Program-made: the position numbers and the translations under genes | NCBI RefSeq assembly: GCF_000293805.1 | Contig: NZ_AMBZ01000007.1 | Coordinates: forward strand, 1-64,000 | DNA from: Paenibacillus alvei DSM 29 | GTDB lineage: Bacteria > Bacillota > Bacilli > Paenibacillales > Paenibacillaceae | DNA: 64,000 nucleotides | Reading direction: 5' to 3' | The notes under the pieces: model-generated | Told to the model about the DNA's origin: nothing | Database searches by the model: none | Seen by the model: only the letters and a program-made list of their open reading frames with translations | Part shown: piece by piece, positions 54,227 to 63,281 of the stretch | How the letters are laid out: every line of letters starts with the position of its first letter | How positions within the stretch are numbered: the stretch's first letter is position 1

Positions 54227-54268
54227 ATAAGCTCCGTATTGCTGTCAGGCAGTACGGAGCTTATTATA
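54227..54268 (+). terminator. Terminator after metH
   Basis: ATAAGCTCCGTATTGC at 54227 and GCAGTACGGAGCTTAT at 54249 form a 16-bp stem with one wobble, followed by TATAT. Confidence 0.8.
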
Positions 54269-54387
54269 TCTTGGTGGAGTGAGACATACTATGTGTGTAA
54301 AACATTTTAAAATATTAATGATTAAATAGATTAAATAAAAGATGATATTGTTTTCGTATTTAATTACAGAAGCAAAGGAGTATGAGT

Positions 54388-55305
54388 ATGGATATTTACT
54401 TCTTAGGAACAGGCGCTGGCATGCCGACGACTCGCCGCAATGTAAGCGGGATTGCGCTCCGATTGTATGAAGAACGCGGTTCCTTCTGGATGTTTGACTG
54501 CGGAGAGGGCACCCAGCACCAGGTGCTGCAGTCGCCATTGAAGCTAGGCAAGTGCGAGTTTATTTTTATCACTCATTTGCACGGCGATCACTTGTTTGGA
54601 TTACCGGGGCTATTGTCTAGTCGCACTTACCAAGGCGGGGTGTCTCCTTTGACCGTATTTGGTCCTGCAGGGTTACATCGATTTATACATACTGTTTTTA
54701 AATTAAGTGAGACGCACTTGCCTTATGAGCTTCATATCCAAGAGATAGAGTCTGGCGTGATTTGGGAGGATGAGCAATTTATAATTACGACACTGCCTCT
54801 TGATCACCGTGTTCCATCCTTTGGGTATCGAATTCAAGAAAAGGAAAAGCCAGGGCGTCTAGATTTAAAGCTGTTAAAGGAAAAGGAGCTACCGCCGGGA
54901 CCTTTATACGGTCAGTTGAAACGAGGGCAGGATGTCATACTTTCGAATGGGGAACGAATTCAAGCATCCTCTGTCATCGGGAAACCGATACCTGGAAAGT
55001 CTGTGGCCATACTCGGCGATACTCGTCCTTGCGAAAATGCGGTCACGCTCGCGAAAGACGTTGATATACTCGTGCACGAAGCAACCTTTATGGAAGATAA
55101 ACGCGAAAATGCAAATGAATTTGGCCACAGCACGGCTCGGCAAGCAGCGCAAACCGCAGTGTCCGGAGGAGCCAAGAAGCTTGCTCTGACTCATTTTAGT
55201 TCACGATACAATGATGAACGGATGGAGGAACTTTTACAGGAAGCACGTGACGTATTTGAAAATACGGTTCTTGCCGATGAGCATGCGATCGTTACAACAT
55301 CTTAA
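54388..55305 (+). CDS. rnz: Ribonuclease Z
   Basis: RNase Z cuts 3' trailers from tRNA precursors. The metallo-beta-lactamase core has the metal motif THLHGDHLFGLPGL, followed by the Gly-Pro-rich exosite arm region (KELPPGPLYGQLKRGQDVIL), LGDTRPC, VHEATF and the C-terminal THFSSRY. The ATG at 54388 has AAGGAG seven bases upstream; the ATG at 54382 is too close to it. The length of 305 residues is normal. Confidence 0.96.
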   Translation: MDIYFLGTGAGMPTTRRNVSGIALRLYEERGSFWMFDCGEGTQHQVLQSPLKLGKCEFIFITHLHGDHLFGLPGLLSSRTYQGGVSPLTVFGPAGLHRFIHTVFKLSETHLPYELHIQEIESGVIWEDEQFIITTLPLDHRVPSFGYRIQEKEKPGRLDLKLLKEKELPPGPLYGQLKRGQDVILSNGERIQASSVIGKPIPGKSVAILGDTRPCENAVTLAKDVDILVHEATFMEDKRENANEFGHSTARQAAQTAVSGGAKKLALTHFSSRYNDERMEELLQEARDVFENTVLADEHAIVTTS

Positions 55306-55368
55306 TATCACATCAATGCTGCGTTAACGCTTACTCGATACGCTATCCATAACCGAGTTGTTGTAAGG

Positions 55369-55388
55369 GCAATTGCCTAGGCAATTGC
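55369..55388. repeat. Perfect 20-bp palindrome centred on CCTAGG
   Basis: GCAATTGC, CTAG and GCAATTGC form an uninterrupted palindrome with no loop, about 35 bp before the ribosome site of the next gene. Without a loop or T-run it is a poor terminator and more like a protein-binding site. Confidence 0.7.
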
Positions 55389-55424
55389 ACGAGAGCAACA
55401 GAGATGTTAAAGGAGGGGTTATGG

Positions 55425-56420
55425 ATGGATACTGTGAGTCATTTGCTGCTTGGCGCTTCTTTGGCAGGGGCTGCTTGTGTACATCCTCAGGTTGCGGAGC
55501 GTCCTAATTTGTTCTTTGCGGTTCTGACGGCTACACTCATTTCTTCACATGCGCCCGATTTCGATGCCATAACACGACTTCGCAGCTATGCAGCCTATTT
55601 GCGTCACCATCGAGGCATTACGCATGCTGTCCCAGCATGGTTTGTATGGCCAATAGCCATTGCTCTGCCGGTTTCAATGTTGTTTGCAGTGTGGGGAGAT
55701 TGGCCGATCGTTATGCTGTATTCATGGCTTGCAGTTATGATCCATGTTGGGCTTGACTGGTTGAATGCATATGGTGTTCAAGCAGCCAAACCTTTCTCAT
55801 CCAAATGGCATCATGCAGATGTATTATGCTTATTCGATCCATTTCTATTTGCCATTCATCTCGTCGGGATTATAAGTTGGTTATGGATGACACGGGCAGA
55901 TGCAGCATGGTTATTCGTATTGGGATATTTGGTGTCCGTATTATATATCATATGGCGATGGAGGGTGCATCAGCGATTGCTGAGCCGACTGAAGGAGCAG
56001 TTTTCAAGTGGAATTCATCATCAGCTTATTCCTGAGGTCACTTGGCTGAGCTGGCAATATGTTGTGGAGTATGAGCAACATTATGAAACAGGTTGGATTC
56101 GGCATCGCAGCCCATTGCGGATTTTATCAGACGTGTCCTTTGATAAGCATTGCCTGTACACTAAAAACTTCATTGATGATCATGTGTTGGAGCATGCAAG
56201 AACAACCGATGGAGTACGGGCATTCCTTGGATTTGCTGAGCGTGTCATTGTAAGCTCACAGCGTTGGCGTAACGGGTATAAGATTATATGGCATGATGTT
56301 CGATTTTGGCATCGAAAAGGTCTTCCATTCGGCGTTGAGGTAGAGTTGGATGAGCAGCTTCGCGTTGTCAATACGAAAGTAGGCTGGAGTAAGAGGGAGT
56401 GGGAGCCTCCTTATGTATAA
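55425..56420 (+). CDS. Membrane-bound metal-dependent hydrolase (YfhP/DUF457-type)
   Basis: The protein begins MDTVSHLLLGASLAGA, with the early His and the later HHRGITH and DWLNAYG segments typical of the YdjM/YfhP family of predicted membrane metal hydrolases. Four or five membrane helices occupy the first 180 residues; the C-terminal 150 are soluble and basic. AGGAGGGG lies six bases before the ATG at 55425. The substrate is unknown. A 20-bp palindrome precedes the gene. Confidence 0.85.
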   Translation: MDTVSHLLLGASLAGAACVHPQVAERPNLFFAVLTATLISSHAPDFDAITRLRSYAAYLRHHRGITHAVPAWFVWPIAIALPVSMLFAVWGDWPIVMLYSWLAVMIHVGLDWLNAYGVQAAKPFSSKWHHADVLCLFDPFLFAIHLVGIISWLWMTRADAAWLFVLGYLVSVLYIIWRWRVHQRLLSRLKEQFSSGIHHQLIPEVTWLSWQYVVEYEQHYETGWIRHRSPLRILSDVSFDKHCLYTKNFIDDHVLEHARTTDGVRAFLGFAERVIVSSQRWRNGYKIIWHDVRFWHRKGLPFGVEVELDEQLRVVNTKVGWSKREWEPPYV

Positions 56421-56855
56421 ACAGGATTGTATTGCGCAATATTCGCACAAGAAAGGTAAATCAGAAACGTGAATCCCCGTGTCATATGTGCGTGAATACC
56501 TGTCCCTAATCAAGCGGAGCGATCCGTTTTTTTCTTTTGCATCAAGATATCGTTGGGGCCTATGATGTTGTGAAATGCCCCCCGAAAGAGGCAAGTCCTC
56601 ATTATAGTTTCCCGGGAAAGCGCAGAACCTGACAAATAGTTTATCAGGGGACAGGTATACATCAAGGACTGTCCGCAATCGACAGCTTCTACCATCATTC
56701 TGCGTCGAATCAGCGCATTATAGTGCCGTGTTTCCACTCTTGCCAGCCATGAAATGGTTCTTTACAATGTAGAAATAAGTTTCTCATTTCCCAACGCACT
56801 TTATTAAGTATGAAGCACCTAATTCGTTGCTCAAATCAAGGAAGGTGGATTCATT
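56421..56855. other. Intergenic region without a recognised gene
   Basis: A small hairpin (CGGA-GCGA-TCCG and seven T, 56515-56534) may end the hydrolase transcript. The rest shows no frame with convincing protein text on either strand. The last 20 bases hold the ribosome site (AAGGAAGGTGG) of the oxidoreductase gene. Confidence 0.5.
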
Positions 56856-57950
56856 ATGAACACTCTTGGATTTACGATCGTAGGCTTCGGCAATATTGCC
56901 AAAACACATATGACTGCACTGCGAACGCTGCCGATCATTAAGCAGCTTCCTGTAACACCTGTATTGAATACACTCGTTACCCGTCGTCCTGAACAAACAT
57001 TAGAGCAGGCACGGCAAATTGGATTTGCTCACGTAACCTCCTCCTTGGAGGAAGCTTTGCAATATAACGGGACTGAAGCAATAAGCATCTGTACACCGAA
57101 TGCGCTACATGCTGAGCAGGTACGATTGGCGGTTCAATATAATCAAGCTATTTATTGTGAGAAACCTGTAACGGAAAGTGCTGCGTCCACAGCGCAATTG
57201 CTGCCAGATGTCCCATCAACGCTTACGCAGCAGTTAGCCTTTGTCTATCGGTATCACCCTGCTGTCATGCGGATTAAAGCTTGGCTTAACGAAGGGATTA
57301 TCGGAGATGTGCTCCAGTGCAGACTGGCTTATTTGCGTTCGGGTTATTTAAGTGATGTCCGTCCATACAGCTGGCGAGTAAATGACTCGTTGTCTGGTGG
57401 AGGAGCAATTATCGATTTAGGTGTTCATGCACTGGATTTGCTGCGCCATTGGTTTGGTGAATTGAAGAGTATAGAAGGAAGTACAGAAACTTTTATTAAA
57501 AGTCGGAGAGCAGGTAATGGCAAAGACGAACGAGTAGCTGTTAATGTTGATGACTGGGCAATGATGAACTATGTAACAGTTCAAGGCGTACAAGGTATTG
57601 TTGAGGTATCCCGTATTGCCTATGGTGGTGATGCGTTTCGTGTGCATATCATTGGGACGAAAGGCAGTATTACATGTAATTTGGAATCGGATAAGAAGCC
57701 TCAGCTTCATCTCATAAACGGTCGTCACGAATCTGCTCCTGAACCTGACTCGCTTTCGCTGCTTCCTGATGAGAAGACAACGACGGGGATATTCCAAGAC
57801 AGCCATTTCGCTTCGCTTCACCATTTCATTCTGCGCCACAATGGAGATCAACGTTGGAACGAGCTGGCTCCAACATTAGAAGATGGGCTTGTTGTCGAGC
57901 GCTTGGTAGCTCATGTGATTCAATCTTCGGAAGCACGGGAGCAGCGGTAA
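56856..57950 (+). CDS. Gfo/Idh/MocA family oxidoreductase
   Basis: The N-terminal Rossmann domain starts with GFTIVGFGNIAKTHM and includes ISICTPNALHAEQ and the family motif EKPVTES. The C-terminal domain carries the conserved DLGVHALDLLRHWFG. Enzymes of this family use NAD(P) to oxidise or reduce sugars and related compounds; the substrate cannot be told. AAGGAAGGTGG precedes the ATG. The gene has no partners nearby. Confidence 0.9.
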   Translation: MNTLGFTIVGFGNIAKTHMTALRTLPIIKQLPVTPVLNTLVTRRPEQTLEQARQIGFAHVTSSLEEALQYNGTEAISICTPNALHAEQVRLAVQYNQAIYCEKPVTESAASTAQLLPDVPSTLTQQLAFVYRYHPAVMRIKAWLNEGIIGDVLQCRLAYLRSGYLSDVRPYSWRVNDSLSGGGAIIDLGVHALDLLRHWFGELKSIEGSTETFIKSRRAGNGKDERVAVNVDDWAMMNYVTVQGVQGIVEVSRIAYGGDAFRVHIIGTKGSITCNLESDKKPQLHLINGRHESAPEPDSLSLLPDEKTTTGIFQDSHFASLHHFILRHNGDQRWNELAPTLEDGLVVERLVAHVIQSSEAREQR

Positions 57951-57956
57951 TGATTT

Positions 57957-58453
57957 ATGAGCAGATTGGTGTTTTTGTTTAGCTGCCTATTGTATGGGTG
58001 AGTACAAATGAACTCATTCTGCCTTGCCAAGTATGGCTCCCGTTCCTATTCATGGGAATGACGGGAGTTGTTCTTTTTACATTAGTTTATGCGCTCTGAA
58101 CACATCTTGGAATTTCACCTTGCGGGTCGGATTTCGGTTCAGCGTTGTTGTCCTCAATTTATTGGCATCGGAATTGTTGGTCTGATGAGACTCTGTCCTT
58201 TTGGCTCGGAATTGCGTATACTAGCATTGGCTCTATTGAGTTGACAATAATAATGCTATGAAACAGAAGTGTAAAATTTGTTGGCGGCACGCAGACCAAA
58301 GTTTTCTTGAAATTTGAATCCGTTGTTTACTGGATATTGCATGCTTTTTATTAGGAAAGCTAATGAGTGCTTATTATGATGTTGATCGTGCTTGTAGATG
58401 TGCTGTTATTTAGAATGGCCGGCATGCTTCAAGCTGGGAAGGAACGTGTGTAA
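57957..58453 (+). pseudogene. Decayed multi-pass membrane protein gene
   Basis: Protein-like, hydrophobic text covers the whole interval but jumps between frames: MSRLVFLFSCLLYG, then MGMTGVVLFTLVYAL, RVGFRFSVVVLNLLASELLV, SDETLSFWLGIAYTSIGSIE, VKFVGGTQTKVFLKFESVVY and LVDVLLFRMAGMLQAGKERV. The pieces join end to end into a plausible protein of about 160 residues with four or five helices if several single-base shifts and two stops are corrected. It ends three bases before the next gene. Family not recognised. Confidence 0.55.
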
Positions 58454-58455
58454 GA

Positions 58456-59289
58456 ATGGAAAATGGAATCCGGCGCAGAAATCAATATGCGCTCATAGAT
58501 TTGGATGGAACGATGTATCATGGAACTTCTCCGATTGAGGGAGCGGACAAGCTAATAGAGACCCTTCGGAGTATGGATATTCCTTATCTGTTTGTAACGA
58601 ACAATTCAACACGGACACCTGAAGAAGTGGCGGTTCACCTGCAGCAATTTGGTATATCGGCTGTTGCTGAAGATGTTCTCACCTCTGCTCAGGCGGCTGC
58701 ATCGTATATTAAAAAGAGATATTCGGATAGACTGGTATTCATGATAGGCGAGTACGGATTGCAGAGGGCGCTGGAGGATGTCGGGATTTCTTGGACGGAG
58801 CAAGCGGAAGAAGTATGGGGCTCTGATGTTGGAGTTGTCGTTCAAGGCCTGGATCGAAATGTGACCTACGCCAAGCTGGAAGCAGCGGCTTGTGCCGTTC
58901 GAGAAGGCGCAGTATCGATCTTAACCAATCCAGATGTCATGCTGCCTTCGGATCGCGGTTTTTCCCCGGGGGCTGGTACGATCGGAGCGGCAATCCAGTC
59001 GGCTTCAGGTGTAGAGCCTGTCGTAATAGGCAAACCAAGTGCCATCATTATGGATGAGGCTATGAAAAGGCTGGGATGTACGGCGCAAAACGCAATTGTA
59101 ATTGGAGACAACATGATGACGGATATTCTTGCCGGCGCTAATGCAGGCTGCCGTACAGCACTTACTTATACGGGGGTTACTACACCCGATAATTATGAAT
59201 CATTTTGTGCGCGTGCCGGTGTGAAGCCTGACATGGTCTTTCATAACATGGAGCAGGTACGTAAATGGTTCATGAAGGAAATGTTATAA
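58456..59289 (+). CDS. NagD-type HAD hydrolase (TIGR01457/YutF-like)
   Basis: The HAD motifs are DLDGTMYHG near residue 15, FVTNNSTRTP, the Lys in VIGKPS and VIGDNMMTDILAGANAG. The large cap domain with LTNPDVMLPSDRGFSPGAGT is that of the NagD/YutF branch of Firmicutes phosphatases. Activity is on small phosphate esters; the physiological substrate is unknown. GGAAGGAAC lies about 12 bases before the ATG. Confidence 0.9.
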   Translation: MENGIRRRNQYALIDLDGTMYHGTSPIEGADKLIETLRSMDIPYLFVTNNSTRTPEEVAVHLQQFGISAVAEDVLTSAQAAASYIKKRYSDRLVFMIGEYGLQRALEDVGISWTEQAEEVWGSDVGVVVQGLDRNVTYAKLEAAACAVREGAVSILTNPDVMLPSDRGFSPGAGTIGAAIQSASGVEPVVIGKPSAIIMDEAMKRLGCTAQNAIVIGDNMMTDILAGANAGCRTALTYTGVTTPDNYESFCARAGVKPDMVFHNMEQVRKWFMKEML

Positions 59290-59378
59290 TAAATAGCCTA
59301 TATGATTAATGATATTAAAATAAAAGAGAGAACATACATGGTGATCATGTAATGTGAAATTAGGAAGGAAGATGCGAG

Positions 59379-60275
59379 ATGCCGGAAATTCCAGTTATGG
59401 AACGATACCGCAAACAGCTAGATCAGCTGGTTACCGGAGAACGCATTCGCAGCCTGCATGTACAACGTGAGTCTTGGCTGAATACGGATCTCCATAGCTT
59501 GACCAATGGATTAGTGGGAAGACAAATTTTATTTATTGAACGCAGAGGGACGGATTTGATTTGGCATCTTGATGATGGCCGACGACTTGTTCTTCAGATT
59601 GGAGCTGGGAGTCGTCTAGAGATCGTTTCTACGTTACAGGCAGTTGCTCATGGAGTAGTGGGCCATTCTTCTGCAGAAGCGGATCAAGTGCATGATGTGT
59701 CCCACTCACAGTTTGCCGTCATCACTGATCATGCAGCGATGGCAATTTTCGGGGCGCGTAACTGTCATATCATGTGGTTAACAGCGAAGCAGGTAGAGGA
59801 TATGCAGCTTGAGTTGGGCCCAGATCCACTATCTCGCCATTTGACACCAGAGCGTTTCAGTCAGCGATTCGCAAAGCGCCGCACCACTTTGAAGTCTGCA
59901 CTTACCAATCCGAACATTATCGCTGGTATTGGAAACCACTTAGCGGATGATATTGTTTTTGCTGCAGGAATTCTTCCTACAGTACGCACGGAAAAGCTGA
60001 AAGAAGAGCATTGGAATCGGGTATTCTTTGCAATGCTTGATGTATTGCATCATGCAATTGAACATGAAAATGATATGGATTTACAAATATCTTCTAAACT
60101 ACATGAGAAGTCCTATGCAGGGGAAGCAATGGACATCTCCATTCATGGCAAGACGGGAGAGCCTTGTCCGAAATGCGGCACGCCGATTGAAGTCACGTTG
60201 ATACAACGTCGCCCTTCAAACTTCTGTCCGAAATGTCAGATAGATCCTACGGCAGATGGCCACGAAAACGAATAA
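59379..60275 (+). CDS. Fpg/Nei family DNA glycosylase
   Basis: The start MPEIPVME keeps the Pro and Glu catalytic N-terminus of Fpg-like enzymes, though the usual PELPEVE is altered. The helix-two-turn-helix (NPNIIAGIGNHLADDIVFAAGILP) and the C-terminal zinc finger (CPKCG, then RPSNFCPKCQ) are present. Such enzymes remove oxidised bases and cut the strand. Downstream, the AP endonuclease gene overlaps its last 20 bp, so the two steps of base excision repair are coupled. AGGAAGGAAG precedes the ATG. Confidence 0.92.
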   Translation: MPEIPVMERYRKQLDQLVTGERIRSLHVQRESWLNTDLHSLTNGLVGRQILFIERRGTDLIWHLDDGRRLVLQIGAGSRLEIVSTLQAVAHGVVGHSSAEADQVHDVSHSQFAVITDHAAMAIFGARNCHIMWLTAKQVEDMQLELGPDPLSRHLTPERFSQRFAKRRTTLKSALTNPNIIAGIGNHLADDIVFAAGILPTVRTEKLKEEHWNRVFFAMLDVLHHAIEHENDMDLQISSKLHEKSYAGEAMDISIHGKTGEPCPKCGTPIEVTLIQRRPSNFCPKCQIDPTADGHENE

Positions 60276-61176
60276 AAATAGCCACGCTGCGCGTGCATAC
60301 GGTTGTCATTTGCCATTACGGGGAGGATATGCGCACGCAGCGCAATTGGCTGTACAACTGCAGCATGCGGTGGGTGTTCGCAGCTATCAGTATTTCAGTA
60401 AAAATCCGAGGGGCTTATCGGTAAAGAGTGGATATGAGACAGATGCACAAGCTGCACGTGATATTTGTCAGCAGCACGGCATCGAATCTATTGCCCATAC
60501 GCCGTATCCAACGAATTTAGCTGTAGATGCAGCTCGCTCACCTGAGAAATTTCAACTAACAGTTCAATCGCTGCTCAACGATCTAATGATTGCGGAAGCA
60601 TGCGGATCAGTTGGAATTGTGGTTCATTTTGGTTCATATAAGGGAGGGGCAGGTACACCTGCCACTGATACAGAGAAGCTGCACAGCTACGAAAATATAA
60701 TTGTCACGTTAAACACCGTCCTTTCTGTGTGGAATGGTCGTGCCAAGCTGCTGCTTGAAAATCAGGCAGGTAATCATGGCGGGTTAGGAGCAACATTTGA
60801 AGAGCTAGTAAGCATCCGACGATTAAGTAATTATCCCGATAAAATCGGCTTCTGCTTTGATACCTGTCATGCTTATGCAAGTGGGCTATGGAATCCTTCT
60901 GCTACCAATGAGATGCTCGAGGCTGGAAGTTGTCACGACTATTGGAATCATGTTCAAGCTGTCCATCTGAATGATTCTCGGGAGACCTATGGCTCCAAAC
61001 AGGATCGTCATGCGAATCTTGGACAGGGGTATATTGGGGCAGATGGCATTGCAGAGTTGCTTAGATCGAAGGAGCTGGAACACTGCATGTTCGTGCTGGA
61101 AACGCCTGGTGACCCGTCAGGGGGGCATGGACAAGAATGGATGTTTATTCAAAACATTTTGCAGCCGAATGGATAA
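60256..61176 (+). CDS. nfo: Endonuclease IV-type AP endonuclease
   Basis: The TIM-barrel zinc ligands of endonuclease IV can be followed: His in HTPYPTNLA, His in VVHFGSYKGG, Glu in LLENQAG, Asp and His in FDTCHAYASG, His in VHLNDS, the DRHANLGQGYIG segment and Glu in VLETPG. The enzyme cuts DNA at abasic sites left by glycosylases. The ATG lies inside the end of the glycosylase gene, without a strong ribosome site, so translational coupling is likely. Length 306 residues is normal. Confidence 0.92.
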   Translation: MATKTNKNSHAARAYGCHLPLRGGYAHAAQLAVQLQHAVGVRSYQYFSKNPRGLSVKSGYETDAQAARDICQQHGIESIAHTPYPTNLAVDAARSPEKFQLTVQSLLNDLMIAEACGSVGIVVHFGSYKGGAGTPATDTEKLHSYENIIVTLNTVLSVWNGRAKLLLENQAGNHGGLGATFEELVSIRRLSNYPDKIGFCFDTCHAYASGLWNPSATNEMLEAGSCHDYWNHVQAVHLNDSRETYGSKQDRHANLGQGYIGADGIAELLRSKELEHCMFVLETPGDPSGGHGQEWMFIQNILQPNG

Positions 61177-61246
61177 AATTGTGGTTTGAGCATAATGCAC
61201 CTTACACTTGAACAGACATCAGAGTAATGTAAGGAAGTGATGAAAG

Positions 61247-61588
61247 ATGATACATGTATTTTTGGATGATTACCGTCGCTGTCCAGAAGGCTTTGTGCTA
61301 GCTCGCAATGCGGAGGAGTGTCTACTTCTATTGGAGCATGAGCAAGTAGGAATCCTGTCCTTGGATCATGACTTGGGAGCCGACGAGAAAACGGGAACAG
61401 ACCTTGTTCGAGAGATAGTCTTGCGCGGTCTTTATCCGCAGACAGCGATCTATTTGCATACGTCGAGCGTACTTGGCAGAAAGCGAATGTTCGAGATGCT
61501 TTTCGCGAATAAGCCTGAGCATGTTCAGCTTAGCAATGGGCCGATGCCAGATTCATTGCTGACGCAGATACGAGAAAATATGATATGA
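61247..61588 (+). CDS. Cyclic-phosphate processing receiver-domain protein (cREC-type)
   Basis: The 113-residue protein is a single receiver-like domain: FLDDYRRCPEGFVLARNAEE with the acidic pair, SLDHDLGADEKTGTDLVREI with the Asp of the pocket, and IYLHTSS. This type was linked by comparative genomics to handling of cyclic phosphate ends of RNA or nucleotides. AAGGAAGTGATGAAAG precedes the ATG. Its stop overlaps the next start as ATGA, so it is coupled to the thioredoxin-like gene. Confidence 0.75.
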   Translation: MIHVFLDDYRRCPEGFVLARNAEECLLLLEHEQVGILSLDHDLGADEKTGTDLVREIVLRGLYPQTAIYLHTSSVLGRKRMFEMLFANKPEHVQLSNGPMPDSLLTQIRENMI

Positions 61589-61944
61589 TATTGATCTCAG
61601 ACAAGCAGTTGAAGGCAGCACAGGCGCAATCTGTGAGTTTGTCTGCTGTAGAGCTGTTTTTTAAGCAATGGGATGCGGTATTTATACATAGTCCATTTTG
61701 TGGAACATGCCAGTTAGCCTCTCGAATGCTTGAAATTGTGGAAGCGACGAACCCAAATTTGGAAATTGCGGCTGTCAATGTTGGCTCTATTCCTTTATGG
61801 GTGAGTACTCTGCAAATTGAAAGTGTCCCTTGCCTGTTGGTATGGGATAATCGTAGTGATACAGGCAACGTGGACAAAATATATGCTTTTCATTCTGTAT
61901 CATTCCTTTATGAGCGTCTGAAGAGTGGGAAAATAGATAGTTAA
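61585..61944 (+). CDS. Thioredoxin family protein
   Basis: The redox motif is Cys39-Gly-Thr-Cys42 in HSPFCGTCQLASRML, followed by a cis-Pro strand ESVPCLLVW, so the thioredoxin fold is complete in 119 residues. The type resembles Bacillus YtpP-like proteins. It overlaps the receiver-domain gene by four bases (ATGA). The partner reduced by it is unknown. No signal peptide; cytosolic. Confidence 0.85.
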   Translation: MILISDKQLKAAQAQSVSLSAVELFFKQWDAVFIHSPFCGTCQLASRMLEIVEATNPNLEIAAVNVGSIPLWVSTLQIESVPCLLVWDNRSDTGNVDKIYAFHSVSFLYERLKSGKIDS

Positions 61945-62033
61945 TGACGTATATGAATGCTCTATAGTTAACAAAATGAAATGGAAACAGCTGAAGTAAG
62001 CCCGCTTGATTCAGCATTTGGAGGTTGCACTGC

Positions 62034-63104
62034 TTGGAATTATTACATCCGATACAAATAGACACAAATTACGAACAAGGATCACACTGGATTGTTACAT
62101 CCAACCACGGCTATATCGCATATGCGCAGGAAGAATGGCGAAGAAGATTTGGCCAGTTGAAGAGTCGTATGCTCGTCTCCGGTGAAATTGCTTTGATGGA
62201 ATTGCCAGTAGATCGAAGTGAAGTATTCCACGTGATGGAGTCAGAACCGGCGATATTTATCCGATATTTACAGCCAGTTGATCTTGCCGTTGATGTTCAG
62301 GCGCTGCAAAGCGATCAAGAACATACATTAGACTGTTTGCTCGACCAATTGATGAAATCTGTAGATGGCTCAATCACAAATCTTCGTGTAGGGGTTCATG
62401 TGCGATCCAGTACGGCGGGCGAATCCTTGGATAAAGAACTTCGTGATGCGCTGCGATCTGCAGTTGAACGCAAGGGCGCATCTGTCGCGATCCAGGATCC
62501 AGAGCGCATTGTAGCTTTGTTCATTCATGATGGGGCTGTATATGCAGGGCTCATGACTCCGGAGCAGGCTGGTTCGGATTGGACTGGCGGTACAATACGT
62601 TTCCGGCGTGAGGAGGGACAAGTGTCCCGTGCTAAGTTTAAGCTTTTGGAAGCAGAACGTACCTTTGGGCTGGACTTTGCGGCGTACCGTAATGCGCTTG
62701 ATATTGGTGCTGCACCAGGCGGTTGGACGAGCCTCTTGCTGGAACGGGGCATTCAGGTTACTGCTGTTGATCCGGCAGCAATGCATCCTAGCTTGATTGA
62801 ACACCCGAATTTAACATATTATAAGAGCAATGCTGGGGATGTTGCGCTGGAACCTGGCGAATTTGATTTGCTCGTGTGCGATATGAGCTGGAGCCCTAAG
62901 GTTACTGCTCAACTTGTGATTGGCTTGTTGGATTCGGTTGTGCAAGGCGGTACTGTTATTGTTACGGTAAAGTTGATGCATAAGAAGCCGCTGCAGACGA
63001 TACGTGAAGTGAAGGAGATGTTTATGGAGCATCTTCATATTATTCGCGCAAAGCAATTGTTCCATAATCGTGACGAAATCACCCTGTACATGATGAAGAT
63101 GTAG
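62034..63104 (+). CDS. THUMP/FtsJ-type SAM-dependent rRNA methyltransferase-like protein
   Basis: The TTG at 62034 lies nine bases after GGAGG; a TTG at 62025 abuts it. Residues 1-200 contain a segment resembling a THUMP domain (TNLRVGVHVRSSTAGESLDK to VYAGLMT). The C-terminal FtsJ-like domain has SRAKFKLLEA, the SAM-binding DIGAAPGGWTSLLLERG, CDMSWSP and VTVKL, supplying the Lys-Asp-Lys catalytic residues of 2'-O-methyltransferases. It resembles RlmM in layout. Target RNA unknown. Confidence 0.8.
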   Translation: MELLHPIQIDTNYEQGSHWIVTSNHGYIAYAQEEWRRRFGQLKSRMLVSGEIALMELPVDRSEVFHVMESEPAIFIRYLQPVDLAVDVQALQSDQEHTLDCLLDQLMKSVDGSITNLRVGVHVRSSTAGESLDKELRDALRSAVERKGASVAIQDPERIVALFIHDGAVYAGLMTPEQAGSDWTGGTIRFRREEGQVSRAKFKLLEAERTFGLDFAAYRNALDIGAAPGGWTSLLLERGIQVTAVDPAAMHPSLIEHPNLTYYKSNAGDVALEPGEFDLLVCDMSWSPKVTAQLVIGLLDSVVQGGTVIVTVKLMHKKPLQTIREVKEMFMEHLHIIRAKQLFHNRDEITLYMMKM

Positions 63105-63212
63105 CTTATACTCGGACAGTGAAGTATGGCAAAGTCCAGCATAGTTCTAAAAAGACTAGACAACTGCATGGATATGGCATAAAATAACAACAAATGAATA
63201 CGAGCGAAGGGA

Positions 63213-63263
63213 AGCACCCTGATTGATACGAACCGGTAGGTTCGTCAATCAGGGTGCTTTTTT
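63213..63263 (+). terminator. Strong terminator after the methyltransferase gene
   Basis: AGCACCCTGATTGA pairs with TCAATCAGGGTGCT, and inside it ACGAACC pairs with GGTTCGT, making a stem of about 20 bp, followed by six T. Confidence 0.93.
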
Positions 63264-63281
63264 GTCGCCTGGGGGGATTTT

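Noticed and set aside
58037..58078. CTCCCGT/ACGGGAG hairpin followed by TTGTTCTTTTT, looking like a terminator
   Set aside because: It lies inside the decayed membrane-protein gene, so it may be chance; it was not listed as a terminator although it could act as one now.
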